From positions 1 to 14,746 of the forward strand of contig QIEW01000090.1 in assembly GCA_003230535.1 (NCBI GenBank): a stretch of DNA of 14,746 bases. The letters are read 5' to 3'. The stretch comes from a bacterium (GTDB taxonomy: Bacteria > SZUA-182 > SZUA-191). Position 1 is the first letter of the stretch. Every line of letters starts with the position of its first letter. Of this stretch, positions 1 through 7,019 are shown piece after piece. A program made the position numbers and the translations under genes. The notes under the pieces were generated by a model. It did no database searches. It was given only the letters and a program-made list of their open reading frames with translations, and was not told where the DNA came from.

Positions 1-102
1 ACTGAAATCAAAAGAAGAGAACACTATGAAAAACCCAGTGTGAAGCGTAAACGTAAGGCTCTGGCAGCGAAAAAGAAAAGCGGAAGAAGATCGTTTTTTT
101 GA
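1..102 (+). CDS. rpsU: 30S ribosomal protein S21, C-terminal part
   Basis: The window opens inside this gene. The 33 visible codons end at a TGA at 100-102 and encode the conserved bacterial S21 tail: the stretch REHYEKPSVKRKRK followed by a lysine/arginine-rich end. Full-length S21 is usually near 58 residues, so about 25 N-terminal residues lie outside the window. S21 is a small basic protein of the 30S subunit that helps translation initiation. Its place upstream of dnaG and rpoD recalls the rpsU-dnaG-rpoD macromolecular-synthesis operon. Here a 373-bp gap holding a mobile repeat, plus a Nif3-like gene, separates rpsU from dnaG, so co-transcription is uncertain. No clear hairpin terminator follows the stop codon. 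Confidence 0.93.
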   Translation, partial: TEIKRREHYEKPSVKRKRKALAAKKKSGRRSFF

Positions 103-475
103 TAGGGATTATTGAGTTTGTTTTTTAACATAATTAATAAAGATGGTTTCGTAAAAAGTCAAAAAGCGCCGATTTTTGTCATTGCGAGCGAAGCGAAGCA
201 ATCTCAAATTTCATTACAAATCAATGGGATACCCGGGACTTTTTACGATTGCATCAATAAAAACAACATAAGATTCGTTATATCTAATGTCCTATCAGTT
301 ATTTCCACTGTTTTAAAGATTGGTTTTAGGGCTTAGAGTAAGCTGTTGTATACGTAAGCTTTATATTTATTTGTAGCATATGGATTACCGGTGTTTTTAT
401 TGCGCTTATCCCTCTATTAAGGGTTGGGGCGGTTGAGGTTTTATTACTTCAACTACATAAAATTCAGGAGGTATA
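103..475. other. rpsU to Nif3-like gene spacer, no gene
   Basis: This 373-bp stretch holds one recognisable item, the MITE-like repeat at 142-255. The remainder is A+T-rich. An open frame at 112-336 crosses the repeat and encodes the artefact peptide VIASEAKQS, so I do not call it. I see no convincing promoter, although one is expected for the downstream operon. An AGGAGG ribosome binding site at 466-471 belongs to the next gene. Confidence 0.6.
142..255. mobile_element. MITE-like repeat with terminal inverted repeats (family R1)
   Basis: A 114-bp non-coding unit. The left end (142-160, GATGGTTTCGTAAAAAGTC) and the right end (237-255) are inverted copies that match at 16 of 19 positions, including a perfect 12-bp core TCGTAAAAAGTC / GACTTTTTACGA. 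The inside carries CATTGCGAGCGAAGCGAAGC (180-199), a widespread bacterial repeat whose translation VIASEAKQS is a known annotation artefact. The unit is flanked on both sides by AATAAA (136-141 and 256-261), a candidate 6-bp target-site duplication. That sequence is of low complexity, so the duplication is less certain than the inverted ends. There is no coding capacity, so any movement would need a transposase supplied in trans. A lone end of the same family is at 7925-7943. Confidence 0.75.
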
Positions 476-1429
476 TTGAAGCTGGGAGAAATATATCGGT
501 CAGCATTAGAAATCGGCAAGGATCGCGATCCGCGAGGTCGAAAGCGGACGGAGAAAGAGCTTGAGCAAGTCGGCAAACAGTACCGGGAACTCAGCGAAAA
601 AGATAAGAAATATTATGATACCGAGCGGCTCCGCAATCCATACTCAGACACCCGGGTTCTCTATGGAGATTTGGAGCAGGTGGTACAGGGTATTCTGGTA
701 GGGATAGACATCGAGGCGGGCGAGATATTACTAGCGGATAGACTAAAGGGAAAAGGCTCCAAAATAGATTTAGTCATTTCTCATCACCCGGAGGGTTGCG
801 CTTTAGCCAATCTCTACCAGGTGATGCATATGCAGGCGGACGTGTTGCATAAATTTGGCGTCCCGATTAATGTTGCTGAAGGAATCCTTCAGGAACGTAT
901 AAAAGAAGTGGGACGGAAATTAATGCCCGTTAATCATCTGCGGACGGTAGACATCGCCCGTCTGTTAGATATTCCTCTCCTATGTATTCATACTCCTGCC
1001 GATAACTCCGTCGCTCACTTTTTGCAGCAGCTTATGGAGGAGAAGGAGCCGGATACGGTTAAAGAGGTTGTTGATATTATCCTGGAAATACCTGAATACC
1101 AGAAAGCGGCGGCTGATGGTACCCCTCCGGCGGTTTTGGCGGGGGCGCCCGCTAATCGCTGCGGGAAAATTTTCGTTGATATGACCGGAGGGACGGGAGG
1201 AAGTAAGGAAGCCTTTGAGAAATTAGCCACAACCGATATTGGAACTATTGTGGGGATGCATATCGGAGAGGAACATAGAAAGGAAGCCGAGAAAAATCAT
1301 ATTAATGTAGTAATTGCAGGCCACATCTCCTCGGATACTTTAGGCATGAACTTATTGTTAGATAAACTTATGGAAACCGAAAAACTAGAGGTGGCCGCTT
1401 GCTCTGGTTTTTACCGGATTGTCCGTTAA
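476..1429 (+). CDS. Nif3-like (DUF34 / NGG1p-interacting factor 3-like) protein
   Basis: A 317-residue protein of the Nif3-like superfamily, whose members bind a dinuclear metal site and whose biochemical role is unsettled. Visible landmarks are ISHHPEG (His103-His104), the usual N-terminal metal-binding HH motif, a central HTPADN segment, and near the C-terminus AGHISSDTLGMN (His283, Asp287), which resembles the Nif3 C-terminal GH motif. The first 65 or so residues are charged and are not typical of the short Nif3 core. There is no signal peptide or membrane segment, so it is probably cytosolic. The TTG start at 476 is chosen because AGGAGGT lies at 466-472. The spacing is short, but no better in-frame start exists nearby. 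The stop is 33 bp before dnaG, which suggests an operon Nif3-like-dnaG-rpoD. The protein is clearly distinct from the canonical Nif3 at 5914-7008. The family call is firm; the function is unknown. Confidence 0.8.
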   Translation: MKLGEIYRSALEIGKDRDPRGRKRTEKELEQVGKQYRELSEKDKKYYDTERLRNPYSDTRVLYGDLEQVVQGILVGIDIEAGEILLADRLKGKGSKIDLVISHHPEGCALANLYQVMHMQADVLHKFGVPINVAEGILQERIKEVGRKLMPVNHLRTVDIARLLDIPLLCIHTPADNSVAHFLQQLMEEKEPDTVKEVVDIILEIPEYQKAAADGTPPAVLAGAPANRCGKIFVDMTGGTGGSKEAFEKLATTDIGTIVGMHIGEEHRKEAEKNHINVVIAGHISSDTLGMNLLLDKLMETEKLEVAACSGFYRIVR

Positions 1430-1462
1430 TTCCGGTAATTACAGTTTAGTGGGAGGGAAAAT

Positions 1463-3286
1463 TTGGCGCTAAACATTCCAGATGGTATTCTGGCTGAAAT
1501 TCGGAACCGGTTAGATATCGTCGATGTAATAGGAAGTTACCTTTCCCTAAAACCTAAGGGCCGCAACTACTGTGGTTTATGCCCGTTTCATGCAGAGAAG
1601 ACCCCTTCCTTTGCGGTTAACCGCGAAAGGCAGATCTTTCATTGTTTTGGTTGTGGTGTGGGCGGCGATGTGTTCGGTTTTATAGTGAAGCATGAACATC
1701 TCTCCTTCCCTGAAGCAGTGAAGTTGCTGGCTGATCGTTGCGGTGTGAGGCTGCCTACTCCAAGGCAGAGCGCAAATGTCTCCGCGCAACTTAAAGAAAA
1801 GGAGCTGCTTTACAAAATTCATGAGATTGGCGCCGGCTTCTTCAGGCGGCAACTATGGGAAGCGGCTGCGGGAGAGAAGGCCCGGCGATATATTGAGGAC
1901 CGGGGGGTAAGTGGAGATCTGGCCCTAAAGTTCGGTTTAGGATATGCCTTACCGGAGTGGGAGGGATTACTCCAGTTTTTGGTATCTAAAGGCTTCCAGC
2001 CCGAGGATTTGGTGCGGGCAGGTCTGGTCGTGCCGAGAGGTGAGAGAAGCGGGTATTATGATCGCTTCCGGGAGCGGCTGATTTTCCCCATTTGGAATGC
2101 CGGTGGCCAAATAACAGGGTTCGGGGGCCGGTTGCTTGAGGCGGAAGGAGTGCCTAAATACCTTAACTCTCCTGATACCCCCATCTACCATAAAGGAAAG
2201 ATATTCTATGGGTTGTGTCAGGCCCGGGAAGCTATCAAACAAGAAAATCAAGCCATTATAGTAGAAGGCTATTTTGACTTGTTGGCCGCCCATCAATATG
2301 GTTTTATAAATACCGTGGCCACCCTGGGAACGGCGCTCACTGCCGACCATGTGCGGCAGTTAAAGGTTCTTTGCGAACAAGTGGTCATATTGTTTGACGC
2401 TGACCCGGCCGGTGCGGCGGCGGCGGCCAGATCCTGGGGGCTGTTCCTCGAAAGCGGGCTCCAGGTAAGAGTAGCCGTTCTGGGGGCGTCTGCTGGAGAC
2501 AATGGAGGCGCTGACCCGGATACTTATCTAAGAGAACATGGACCGGCAGCCTTTAAAGAGTGCTTGCATAAATCAATTTCTTTGGTAGAATTTGTTATAG
2601 AGCAGGCCACGGTTGGATTACCGTTGGATACGGTTGCCGGCCAAATTGAAGCATCTAATCGGGTTTTACCGGTGTTAGCGCAAATTTCACATCCGGTAGA
2701 GCGGGCAAGTTATTTAACGCTGTTGGCGGAGCGGCTTCATGTAAAACAGAAGGTATTGCTCTCTGAGTTGGAGAAGGCCGTGATAGCCGGTAAAAAGCGT
2801 CTGCCTAAGCCGGAAAGCAAGCCGGTTGAGGTCATACCTAAAGCTCAGGAGGTAGCTGAGCGGTTGCTGCTAGGTTTAGCTTTGACCAGGAAACCTGTCA
2901 GAGACAAGCTGCTGGGGGAGCTTAAGTGTGGTGATTTTACTACTTCCGGTTATGCCTCTATTTTTAACCTCATTGCCCGGCAAGGGGAAGCGGGAGAACT
3001 GGACTTTTCCAAATTACTCAGAGACTTGCCGACCGAGACTGAGAAGGCCCAGGTCTCAGCGCTTCTGATGGACGCCGCGGAGGAAGATGAGGAGGCCCGC
3101 CAGATAGTAGAGGATTGTTTGAGAGTTATAAAAAATGCTCAATTGAAGGTAAAACTGGCGCGGCTTCAGCAAGAGATGGTCTTATCGGGTTCTTTCCCGA
3201 TTAAACCTGACCGGCAGGCGCTGGAGAATTATGGGGACCTTGTAAAAAAGCTGAAGATGGTCCGGAAAGGATCATCGACAGCTTAA
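1463..3286 (+). CDS. dnaG: DNA primase DnaG
   Basis: A 607-residue primase that makes the RNA primers for Okazaki fragments and acts with the replicative helicase at the fork. The N-terminal CHC2 zinc-binding domain shows Cys40, His43, Cys61 and Cys64 in CPFHAEKTPSF and HCFGCGVGGDV. The catalytic core follows, with the TOPRIM glutamate in IIVEGYFD (Glu268) and the DxD motif in LFDADPAG (Asp312, Asp314). The region beyond about residue 430 is the helical helicase-interaction domain, which is poorly conserved. Length is normal for the family. The TTG start at 1463 has GGGAGG at 1451-1456 and gives the standard N-terminus just ahead of the zinc domain. The gene sits between the Nif3-like gene and rpoD, and the dnaG-rpoD pairing is conserved in many bacteria. 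A 66-bp gap separates it from rpoD, with no terminator visible, so read-through is likely. Confidence 0.97.
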   Translation: MALNIPDGILAEIRNRLDIVDVIGSYLSLKPKGRNYCGLCPFHAEKTPSFAVNRERQIFHCFGCGVGGDVFGFIVKHEHLSFPEAVKLLADRCGVRLPTPRQSANVSAQLKEKELLYKIHEIGAGFFRRQLWEAAAGEKARRYIEDRGVSGDLALKFGLGYALPEWEGLLQFLVSKGFQPEDLVRAGLVVPRGERSGYYDRFRERLIFPIWNAGGQITGFGGRLLEAEGVPKYLNSPDTPIYHKGKIFYGLCQAREAIKQENQAIIVEGYFDLLAAHQYGFINTVATLGTALTADHVRQLKVLCEQVVILFDADPAGAAAAARSWGLFLESGLQVRVAVLGASAGDNGGADPDTYLREHGPAAFKECLHKSISLVEFVIEQATVGLPLDTVAGQIEASNRVLPVLAQISHPVERASYLTLLAERLHVKQKVLLSELEKAVIAGKKRLPKPESKPVEVIPKAQEVAERLLLGLALTRKPVRDKLLGELKCGDFTTSGYASIFNLIARQGEAGELDFSKLLRDLPTETEKAQVSALLMDAAEEDEEARQIVEDCLRVIKNAQLKVKLARLQQEMVLSGSFPIKPDRQALENYGDLVKKLKMVRKGSSTA

Positions 3287-3352
3287 TATATATTTACCAG
3301 CCGCAAGTTTTTTGTGGCAATACATCCCTATTAACATGAGGAAAGTGAACGC

Positions 3353-5080
3353 ATGAAGGAAACTAAAGACTCCAAGTTCAGGGAAATCTTTGGCAAAGAC
3401 AACTATTACACCGAATATGAAGGAGGAGGAGAGACAACCGAGATTCTAGCACCGGAATCAACCTCTTCAGATCAGGCAAATGGCCTGTTGCCTTCCTTTG
3501 ATCAACCGGAACGGGGGGGGAGTCTGGACCAGAAATTTAACGAAATTAAATTAAATACAGCCCGGAAAGCTAAACCAGTGGGAGTAGATACAGAATGTTT
3601 TGGCCGGACTGATGATCCAGTACGACTTTATTTACGGGAGATGGGGACGGTACCTTTATTGACCCGTCAAGGAGAGATTGTTATTGCTAAAAAAATCGAA
3701 AAGGGAAGGCTAGGCGTAGAGAAAGTTATTACCCTGACTTCTATTCCAGCGAGGGAGGTTGTCGTTTTAAAAGATAAACTTCTCTTGGGCAAGATCGGCA
3801 TCTGGGATATTCTCTCACAAGACGATGATGAGTTAGATGCCAAAAGCAGTGAGCAAGAGCAGGAGCAATTCATTACTCGAGCTGTTGAACTGGAGAAGTT
3901 GAATAAGAAAATCCAAGAGCTGCGCAGTAAACTATTTCGCAGGAATATTAGTTGTGAACATAGACATGAAGCGGAAGCTGGGTTGCGAAAGAATCGTCAG
4001 CGGGTATCTTCCCTAATCAAGGAGACAACTTTTAATCCCTCCCAGATCAACCGTTTTATTTGTCTGATTCAGAAGGTGATGGATAAGATTTCCTCCCGAA
4101 CAGGGGAGATTATTAAGTATGAGCAAGAACTGGGGCTGAAGGCTGAAGAGCTGCATCAGTTATTGGTAGACCATAACAAATCCAAAGACTTAGAAGAGAT
4201 GGAGAACCGGGGGTTTTCCTATGAGACGCTGCTGGAGAAAGACCATCTTATTCGTAATGCTCAGCGCAGTATCCGCTACTACGAACAAGAAGCCGGGGTT
4301 AACGCCTCAGAGATCAAAATAATTCTCAATAATCTGGATGTGGCCAAGCAGGAAGCCGAAGAAGCCAAACAGCAGATCATAGAGGCCAATCTGAGGCTGG
4401 TGGTTAGTATCGCCAAAAAATACACCAACCGCGGGTTGCAGTTTCTGGACCTTGTCCAGGAAGGAAACATCGGCTTGATGAAGGCGGTGGAAAAATTTGA
4501 GTACCAGCGCGGGTATAAATTCAGTACCTATGCTACCTGGTGGATACGTCAGGCAATCACAAGGGCCATTGCGGATCAGGCGAGGACTATCAGGATTCCG
4601 GTACATATGATTGAAACCATCAACAAACTTATTCGCAGTTCGCGGGCGCTGGTACAAGAGATGGGCCGTGAACCGCTCCCGGAAGAGGTTGCCGAAAAAA
4701 TGGGCTTGCCGGTGGATAAGGTGCGTAAAGTTATGAAGATCGCTCAAGAGCCGATTTCTTTGGAAACTCCCATTGGAGAGGAGGAGGACAGCCATCTGGG
4801 AGACTTCATCGAGGATAAAGGCGCCGTCCCGCCGGTGGAAGGAGTGATCAATCTCGATTTAGTTAGTCATACAGCTAAAGTTCTCAACGGCTTAAGCTAC
4901 CGTGAGGAAAAGGTTTTGCGGATGAGGTTCGGTATTAGCGAACCATATGAACATACTTTGGAGGAAGTAGGACAAAACTTTGAAGTAACCAGGGAAAGAA
5001 TTCGGCAGATTGAGGCTAAGGCTCTCCGCAAGTTGCGCCATCCAAGCCGCAGTAAAGTGCTCAGGAATTTCTACTGTTAA
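3353..5080 (+). CDS. rpoD: Primary RNA polymerase sigma factor (sigma-70 / SigA)
   Basis: A 575-residue group 1 sigma factor, the subunit that directs RNA polymerase to housekeeping promoters. Region 1.2 begins at Asp87 ([12 protein letters not shown]). Region 2 begins near Glu344 ([20 protein letters not shown]) and carries the -10 recognition helix ([17 protein letters not shown]). Region 3 follows, then region 4.2 with the helix-turn-helix ([20 protein letters not shown]) and the usual [10 protein letters not shown] tail. About 225 charged, mostly helical residues (119-343) separate regions 1.2 and 2. This is a non-conserved region of the kind found in proteobacterial RpoD and absent from the shorter SigA proteins (about 370 residues) of many Bacillota. 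I cannot recognise a region 1.1 in the first 86 residues. The ATG at 3353 has GAGGA at 3338-3342. There is no terminator at the 3' end; a separate tRNA promoter follows at 5215. Confidence 0.97.
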   Translation: MKETKDSKFREIFGKDNYYTEYEGGGETTEILAPESTSSDQANGLLPSFDQPERGGSLDQKFNEIKLNTARKAKPVGVDTECFGRTDDPVRLYLREMGTVPLLTRQGEIVIAKKIEKGRLGVEKVITLTSIPAREVVVLKDKLLLGKIGIWDILSQDDDELDAKSSEQEQEQFITRAVELEKLNKKIQELRSKLFRRNISCEHRHEAEAGLRKNRQRVSSLIKETTFNPSQINRFICLIQKVMDKISSRTGEIIKYEQELGLKAEELHQLLVDHNKSKDLEEMENRGFSYETLLEKDHLIRNAQRSIRYYEQEAGVNASEIKIILNNLDVAKQEAEEAKQQIIEANLRLVVSIAKKYTNRGLQFLDLVQEGNIGLMKAVEKFEYQRGYKFSTYATWWIRQAITRAIADQARTIRIPVHMIETINKLIRSSRALVQEMGREPLPEEVAEKMGLPVDKVRKVMKIAQEPISLETPIGEEEDSHLGDFIEDKGAVPPVEGVINLDLVSHTAKVLNGLSYREEKVLRMRFGISEPYEHTLEEVGQNFEVTRERIRQIEAKALRKLRHPSRSKVLRNFYC

Positions 5081-5214
5081 TTTGCCGTCTAACTGTTTGA
5101 AGAGTGCGATAAGGTCGGTGTTGGGGTTAGGTGGCGTAGCATTGTCCGGCTTTACAGTAAAACATTTCCCGTTAGACTGCATTTAGCTGCTCTCTCTTAG
5201 CGATAAGGGATGAT

Positions 5215-5244
5215 TTGACAAGGTTTGTCCTGCTAAGTTATACT
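5215..5244 (+). promoter_or_regulatory. Sigma-70-type promoter ahead of the tRNA gene
   Basis: TTGACA at 5215-5220 is a perfect -35 box and TATACT at 5239-5244 is a near-consensus -10 box, with an 18-bp spacer. Transcription should start near 5251, about 63 bases before the tRNA. This leaves a 5' leader for RNase P to remove. The site lies after the rpoD stop codon, so the tRNA can be made independently of rpoD. Confidence 0.75.
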
Positions 5245-5313
5245 GACTGGTGGCTGTGTTATATTAGCGGGCAGGTGCGGTAAAAGCGGACTTAATGGCG
5301 CTCATCAAAGAGG

Positions 5314-5390
5314 GGGCCCATAGCTCAATTTGGCAGAGCTACCGGCTCATAACCGGTTGGTTCCTGGTTCGAGTCCAGGTGGGCCCACCA
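5314..5390 (+). tRNA. tRNA with CAT anticodon (elongator Met, possibly Ile2)
   Basis: A 77-base cloverleaf with encoded CCA. The acceptor arm is GGGCCCA (5314-5320) with TGGGCCC (5380-5386), followed by discriminator A5387 and CCA. The D stem is GCTC/GAGC. The anticodon stem is ACCGG/CCGGT around the loop CTCATAA, with anticodon CAT at 5348-5350. The T arm carries GGTTCGAGTCC. The first acceptor pair is a normal G-C and the anticodon stem lacks the three consecutive G-C pairs of initiator tRNA, so this is not tRNA-fMet. CAT tRNAs can be elongator methionine or isoleucine-2, which TilS modifies to read ATA. The acceptor pairs C4-G69 and C5-G68 are compatible with TilS recognition, so the identity is left open. 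It is served by the promoter at 5215-5244. Confidence 0.93.
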
Positions 5391-5414
5391 TAAAATCATT
5401 ATGAAATAGAGCAT

Positions 5415-5466
5415 GTTTACGCATTTTTGGCGGAGGGGGGTTTGCCATATCCGCGCCTGCGTAAAC
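5415..5466. repeat. Long imperfect hairpin 3' of the tRNA
   Basis: GTTTACGCA at 5415-5423 is perfectly complementary to TGCGTAAAC at 5458-5466. Inside it GGCGGA pairs with TCCGCGCC through one bulge. A second small hairpin follows directly (CGCTT/AAGCG, 5472-5485). Neither is followed by a T-tract, so these are not ordinary terminators. The stretch 5391-5696 holds no gene I can recognise. Confidence 0.5.
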
Positions 5467-5633
5467 GCCAACGCTTATAAAAGCGAGACCGCTCAGGTGA
5501 AAGTTTAACATACCTTTGGGAATGGCCGTTGAAAAAATCAAGCGGGCTGATCTGTGTAACAGCGCAAGGGCAGGACAAGTCAATCCGGAAGAGTGTATAT
5601 CGGCGGATAGGCCAATATGCTCATAAGTATCAA

Positions 5634-5669
5634 GGGCGCTGTTGTGAACAAAGGCGCTGTTGTGAACAA
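5634..5669. repeat. Two-unit 18-bp tandem repeat
   Basis: The unit GGCGCTGTTGTGAACAA recurs at 5635-5651 and 5653-5669, a period of 18 bp with only the leading base differing. A 24-codon open frame (5617-5691) runs through it and would encode a repeated GAVVNK motif. It has no ribosome binding site, so I treat this as non-coding sequence just upstream of the terminator. Confidence 0.55.
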
Positions 5670-5696
5670 GACCTTTGGTTTATTGCTGTGAGATAG

Positions 5697-5730
5697 AGTG
5701 CATCCTTAGAAATGGGGATGCACTTTTTTT
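5697..5730 (+). terminator. Rho-independent terminator
   Basis: The 9-bp perfect stem AGTGCATCC / GGATGCACT (5697-5705 and 5716-5724) has a 10-base loop and a following run of seven T (5724-5730). It is the only textbook terminator between rpoD and nif3. It probably ends the transcript that begins at the tRNA promoter. Confidence 0.85.
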
Positions 5731-5760
5731 ATGTGAGACCGCCCAAGGATAGGTAACCGG

Positions 5761-5904
5761 ATTATTCATAAATCCACGGTAAATATTGGTGATGTTATTT
5801 GAATACAGCTACATACAAAATAACGGTCAAAAAACAAAATGGCTCATAACTCCCGCTATGGAAGCGACCAACGGGAGCGTGTTTATGATCCCGAATTATT
5901 CGGG
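5761..5904. mobile_element. Non-coding mobile repeat, copy A (family R3), with a 10-bp target duplication
   Basis: A 144-bp unit that recurs at 8008-8164 with about 85-90% identity judged by eye. It is flanked by a perfect 10-bp direct repeat AGGTAACCGG at 5751-5760 and 5905-5914, read here as a target-site duplication. The right copy contains part of the nif3 ribosome binding site and the first base of its GTG start. Internal hairpins are CTCCCG/CGGGAG (5850-5877) and, at the right edge, CCCGAA/TTCGGG (5890-5904). The last GGG of the element joins AGG of the target to form the present GGGAGG ribosome binding site. I see no convincing terminal inverted repeats and no coding capacity. Confidence 0.7.
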
Positions 5905-5913
5905 AGGTAACCG

Positions 5914-7008
5914 GTGAAAATATCACAGCTTATTGTTCGATTGGAAGAGGCGGCGCCTCTTTATCTGGCTAAGCCGGGGGATAAAGTGGGGCTCCAGCTG
6001 GGAGATGCTGAAGCTTCTGTAAGTAAAGTTCTGCTGGCAGTGAATATCTGTCGGGTGGTGGTGGAAGAAGCGGCGGACTGGGGCGCCGAGCTTATTATTA
6101 CCCATCACCCTTGGTCGGTGGAATTCCCCGGAGAATGCGGTAAATATCCACCGCTAGCCAGGCTGGTATCCCGGCTGATGGACGCCAAGATCGCTCTTTA
6201 TACCGCACATAGCAACCTGGATGCGGTTCCTGGAGGAGTGGCCGATTATTTAGCGGAATGCTTGGGGTTAAATCAAGTGGAGACGCTCCAGCCGGAACCG
6301 GAAGAGTGTTATAAATTAGTGACATTTATTCCTAACGCCAACGTAGAGGATGTTTATCAGGCGCTGACAGAGGCCGGAGCAGGCCGGATAGGCGCTTACA
6401 GCGGCTGCTCCTTCCGGATGGAAGGCAGAGGAACCTTTGTGCCAGAGAGGGGGGCCAGACCTTATATAGGCCGGGTCGGCGAGTTGTGCCGGGTGGCGGA
6501 GGTCCGGCTGGAGATGGTGGTGGCCAGGTCTGCTGTCCCGGCGGTAAAGGAGGCTCTCCGTTCAGCCCATCCTTATGAGGAGCCGGCTTATGATTTTTAT
6601 TTAATGGCCCTTTTTGGTAAGAGTGGGCGGGGAAGGCTAGGCTGCATCCCCCGGAGCGCCTTAGGAGAGTTTGGTCGGCAAATCAAAGAGAAACTAGGTT
6701 TATCCCGCTTGAGAATAGTGGGAGTACCGGGTCGGCAGATAACCCAAGTAGCCCTGCACACCGGAAGCGGGGCCGCCCTAATGGAAGTGGCGTGGAAGAA
6801 AGGGGCGGAAGTGTTTTTGGTGGGAGAAGTTGGTTATCACAAGGCGATGTGGGCGCAAAGTTTGGGACTGTCTCTGGTTGAGTTGGGACATTACCCTACT
6901 GACCGGCTAACTATGGAGTGGTTGTTAAGAGCTTTAAAGAAGAGGCTCAAACCAGCCGTGGAACTGCGGTTGAGCACAGTCGAACAGGAACCTTTCCATT
7001 GGAATTAG
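5914..7008 (+). CDS. Nif3-like dinuclear metal centre protein, YqfO type
   Basis: A 364-residue Nif3 family protein of the long YqfO type. The N-terminal half shows PGDKVGLQLGD and the metal-binding THHP (His64, His65), then SNLDAVPGGVAD (Asp103). Residues of roughly 128-235 form the PII/CutA-like insert, ending in HPYEEPAYD. The C-terminal half ends with VGEVGYHKAMW and the metal motif GHYPTDR (His326). Where the family usually has GHY/F-x-x-E, this protein has Asp330. The family is cytosolic, forms hexamers and lacks a settled enzymatic role; links to GTP cyclohydrolase-like activity and metal handling remain tentative. The GTG at 5914 has GGGAGG at 5902-5907. Its stop codon overlaps the ribosome binding site of the next gene, so the two are probably translationally coupled. 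The 5' flank was rebuilt by a repeat insertion (5761-5904). Confidence 0.93.
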   Translation: MKISQLIVRLEEAAPLYLAKPGDKVGLQLGDAEASVSKVLLAVNICRVVVEEAADWGAELIITHHPWSVEFPGECGKYPPLARLVSRLMDAKIALYTAHSNLDAVPGGVADYLAECLGLNQVETLQPEPEECYKLVTFIPNANVEDVYQALTEAGAGRIGAYSGCSFRMEGRGTFVPERGARPYIGRVGELCRVAEVRLEMVVARSAVPAVKEALRSAHPYEEPAYDFYLMALFGKSGRGRLGCIPRSALGEFGRQIKEKLGLSRLRIVGVPGRQITQVALHTGSGAALMEVAWKKGAEVFLVGEVGYHKAMWAQSLGLSLVELGHYPTDRLTMEWLLRALKKRLKPAVELRLSTVEQEPFHWN

Positions 7009-7019
7009 GGAGGTAATCG

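Noticed and set aside
112-336. Forward open frame of 74 codons containing VIASEAKQS
   Set aside because: It is translated repeat R1 DNA, a well-known artefact. It has no ribosome binding site and its frame continues into non-coding A+T-rich sequence.
4892-5182. Reverse open frame starting MQSNGKCFTVKPDNATPP
   Set aside because: About two thirds of it is antisense to the conserved region 4 of rpoD. The intergenic part matches no family I recognise and it has no clear ribosome binding site.
5347-5583. Reverse open frame ending MVGPPGLEPGTNRL
   Set aside because: This end is the antisense of the tRNA, a classic spurious protein signature, and the remainder crosses hairpin sequence.
5617-5691. 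24-residue open frame with repeated GAVVNK
   Set aside because: There is no ribosome binding site and it is too short. It is explained by the 18-bp tandem repeat.
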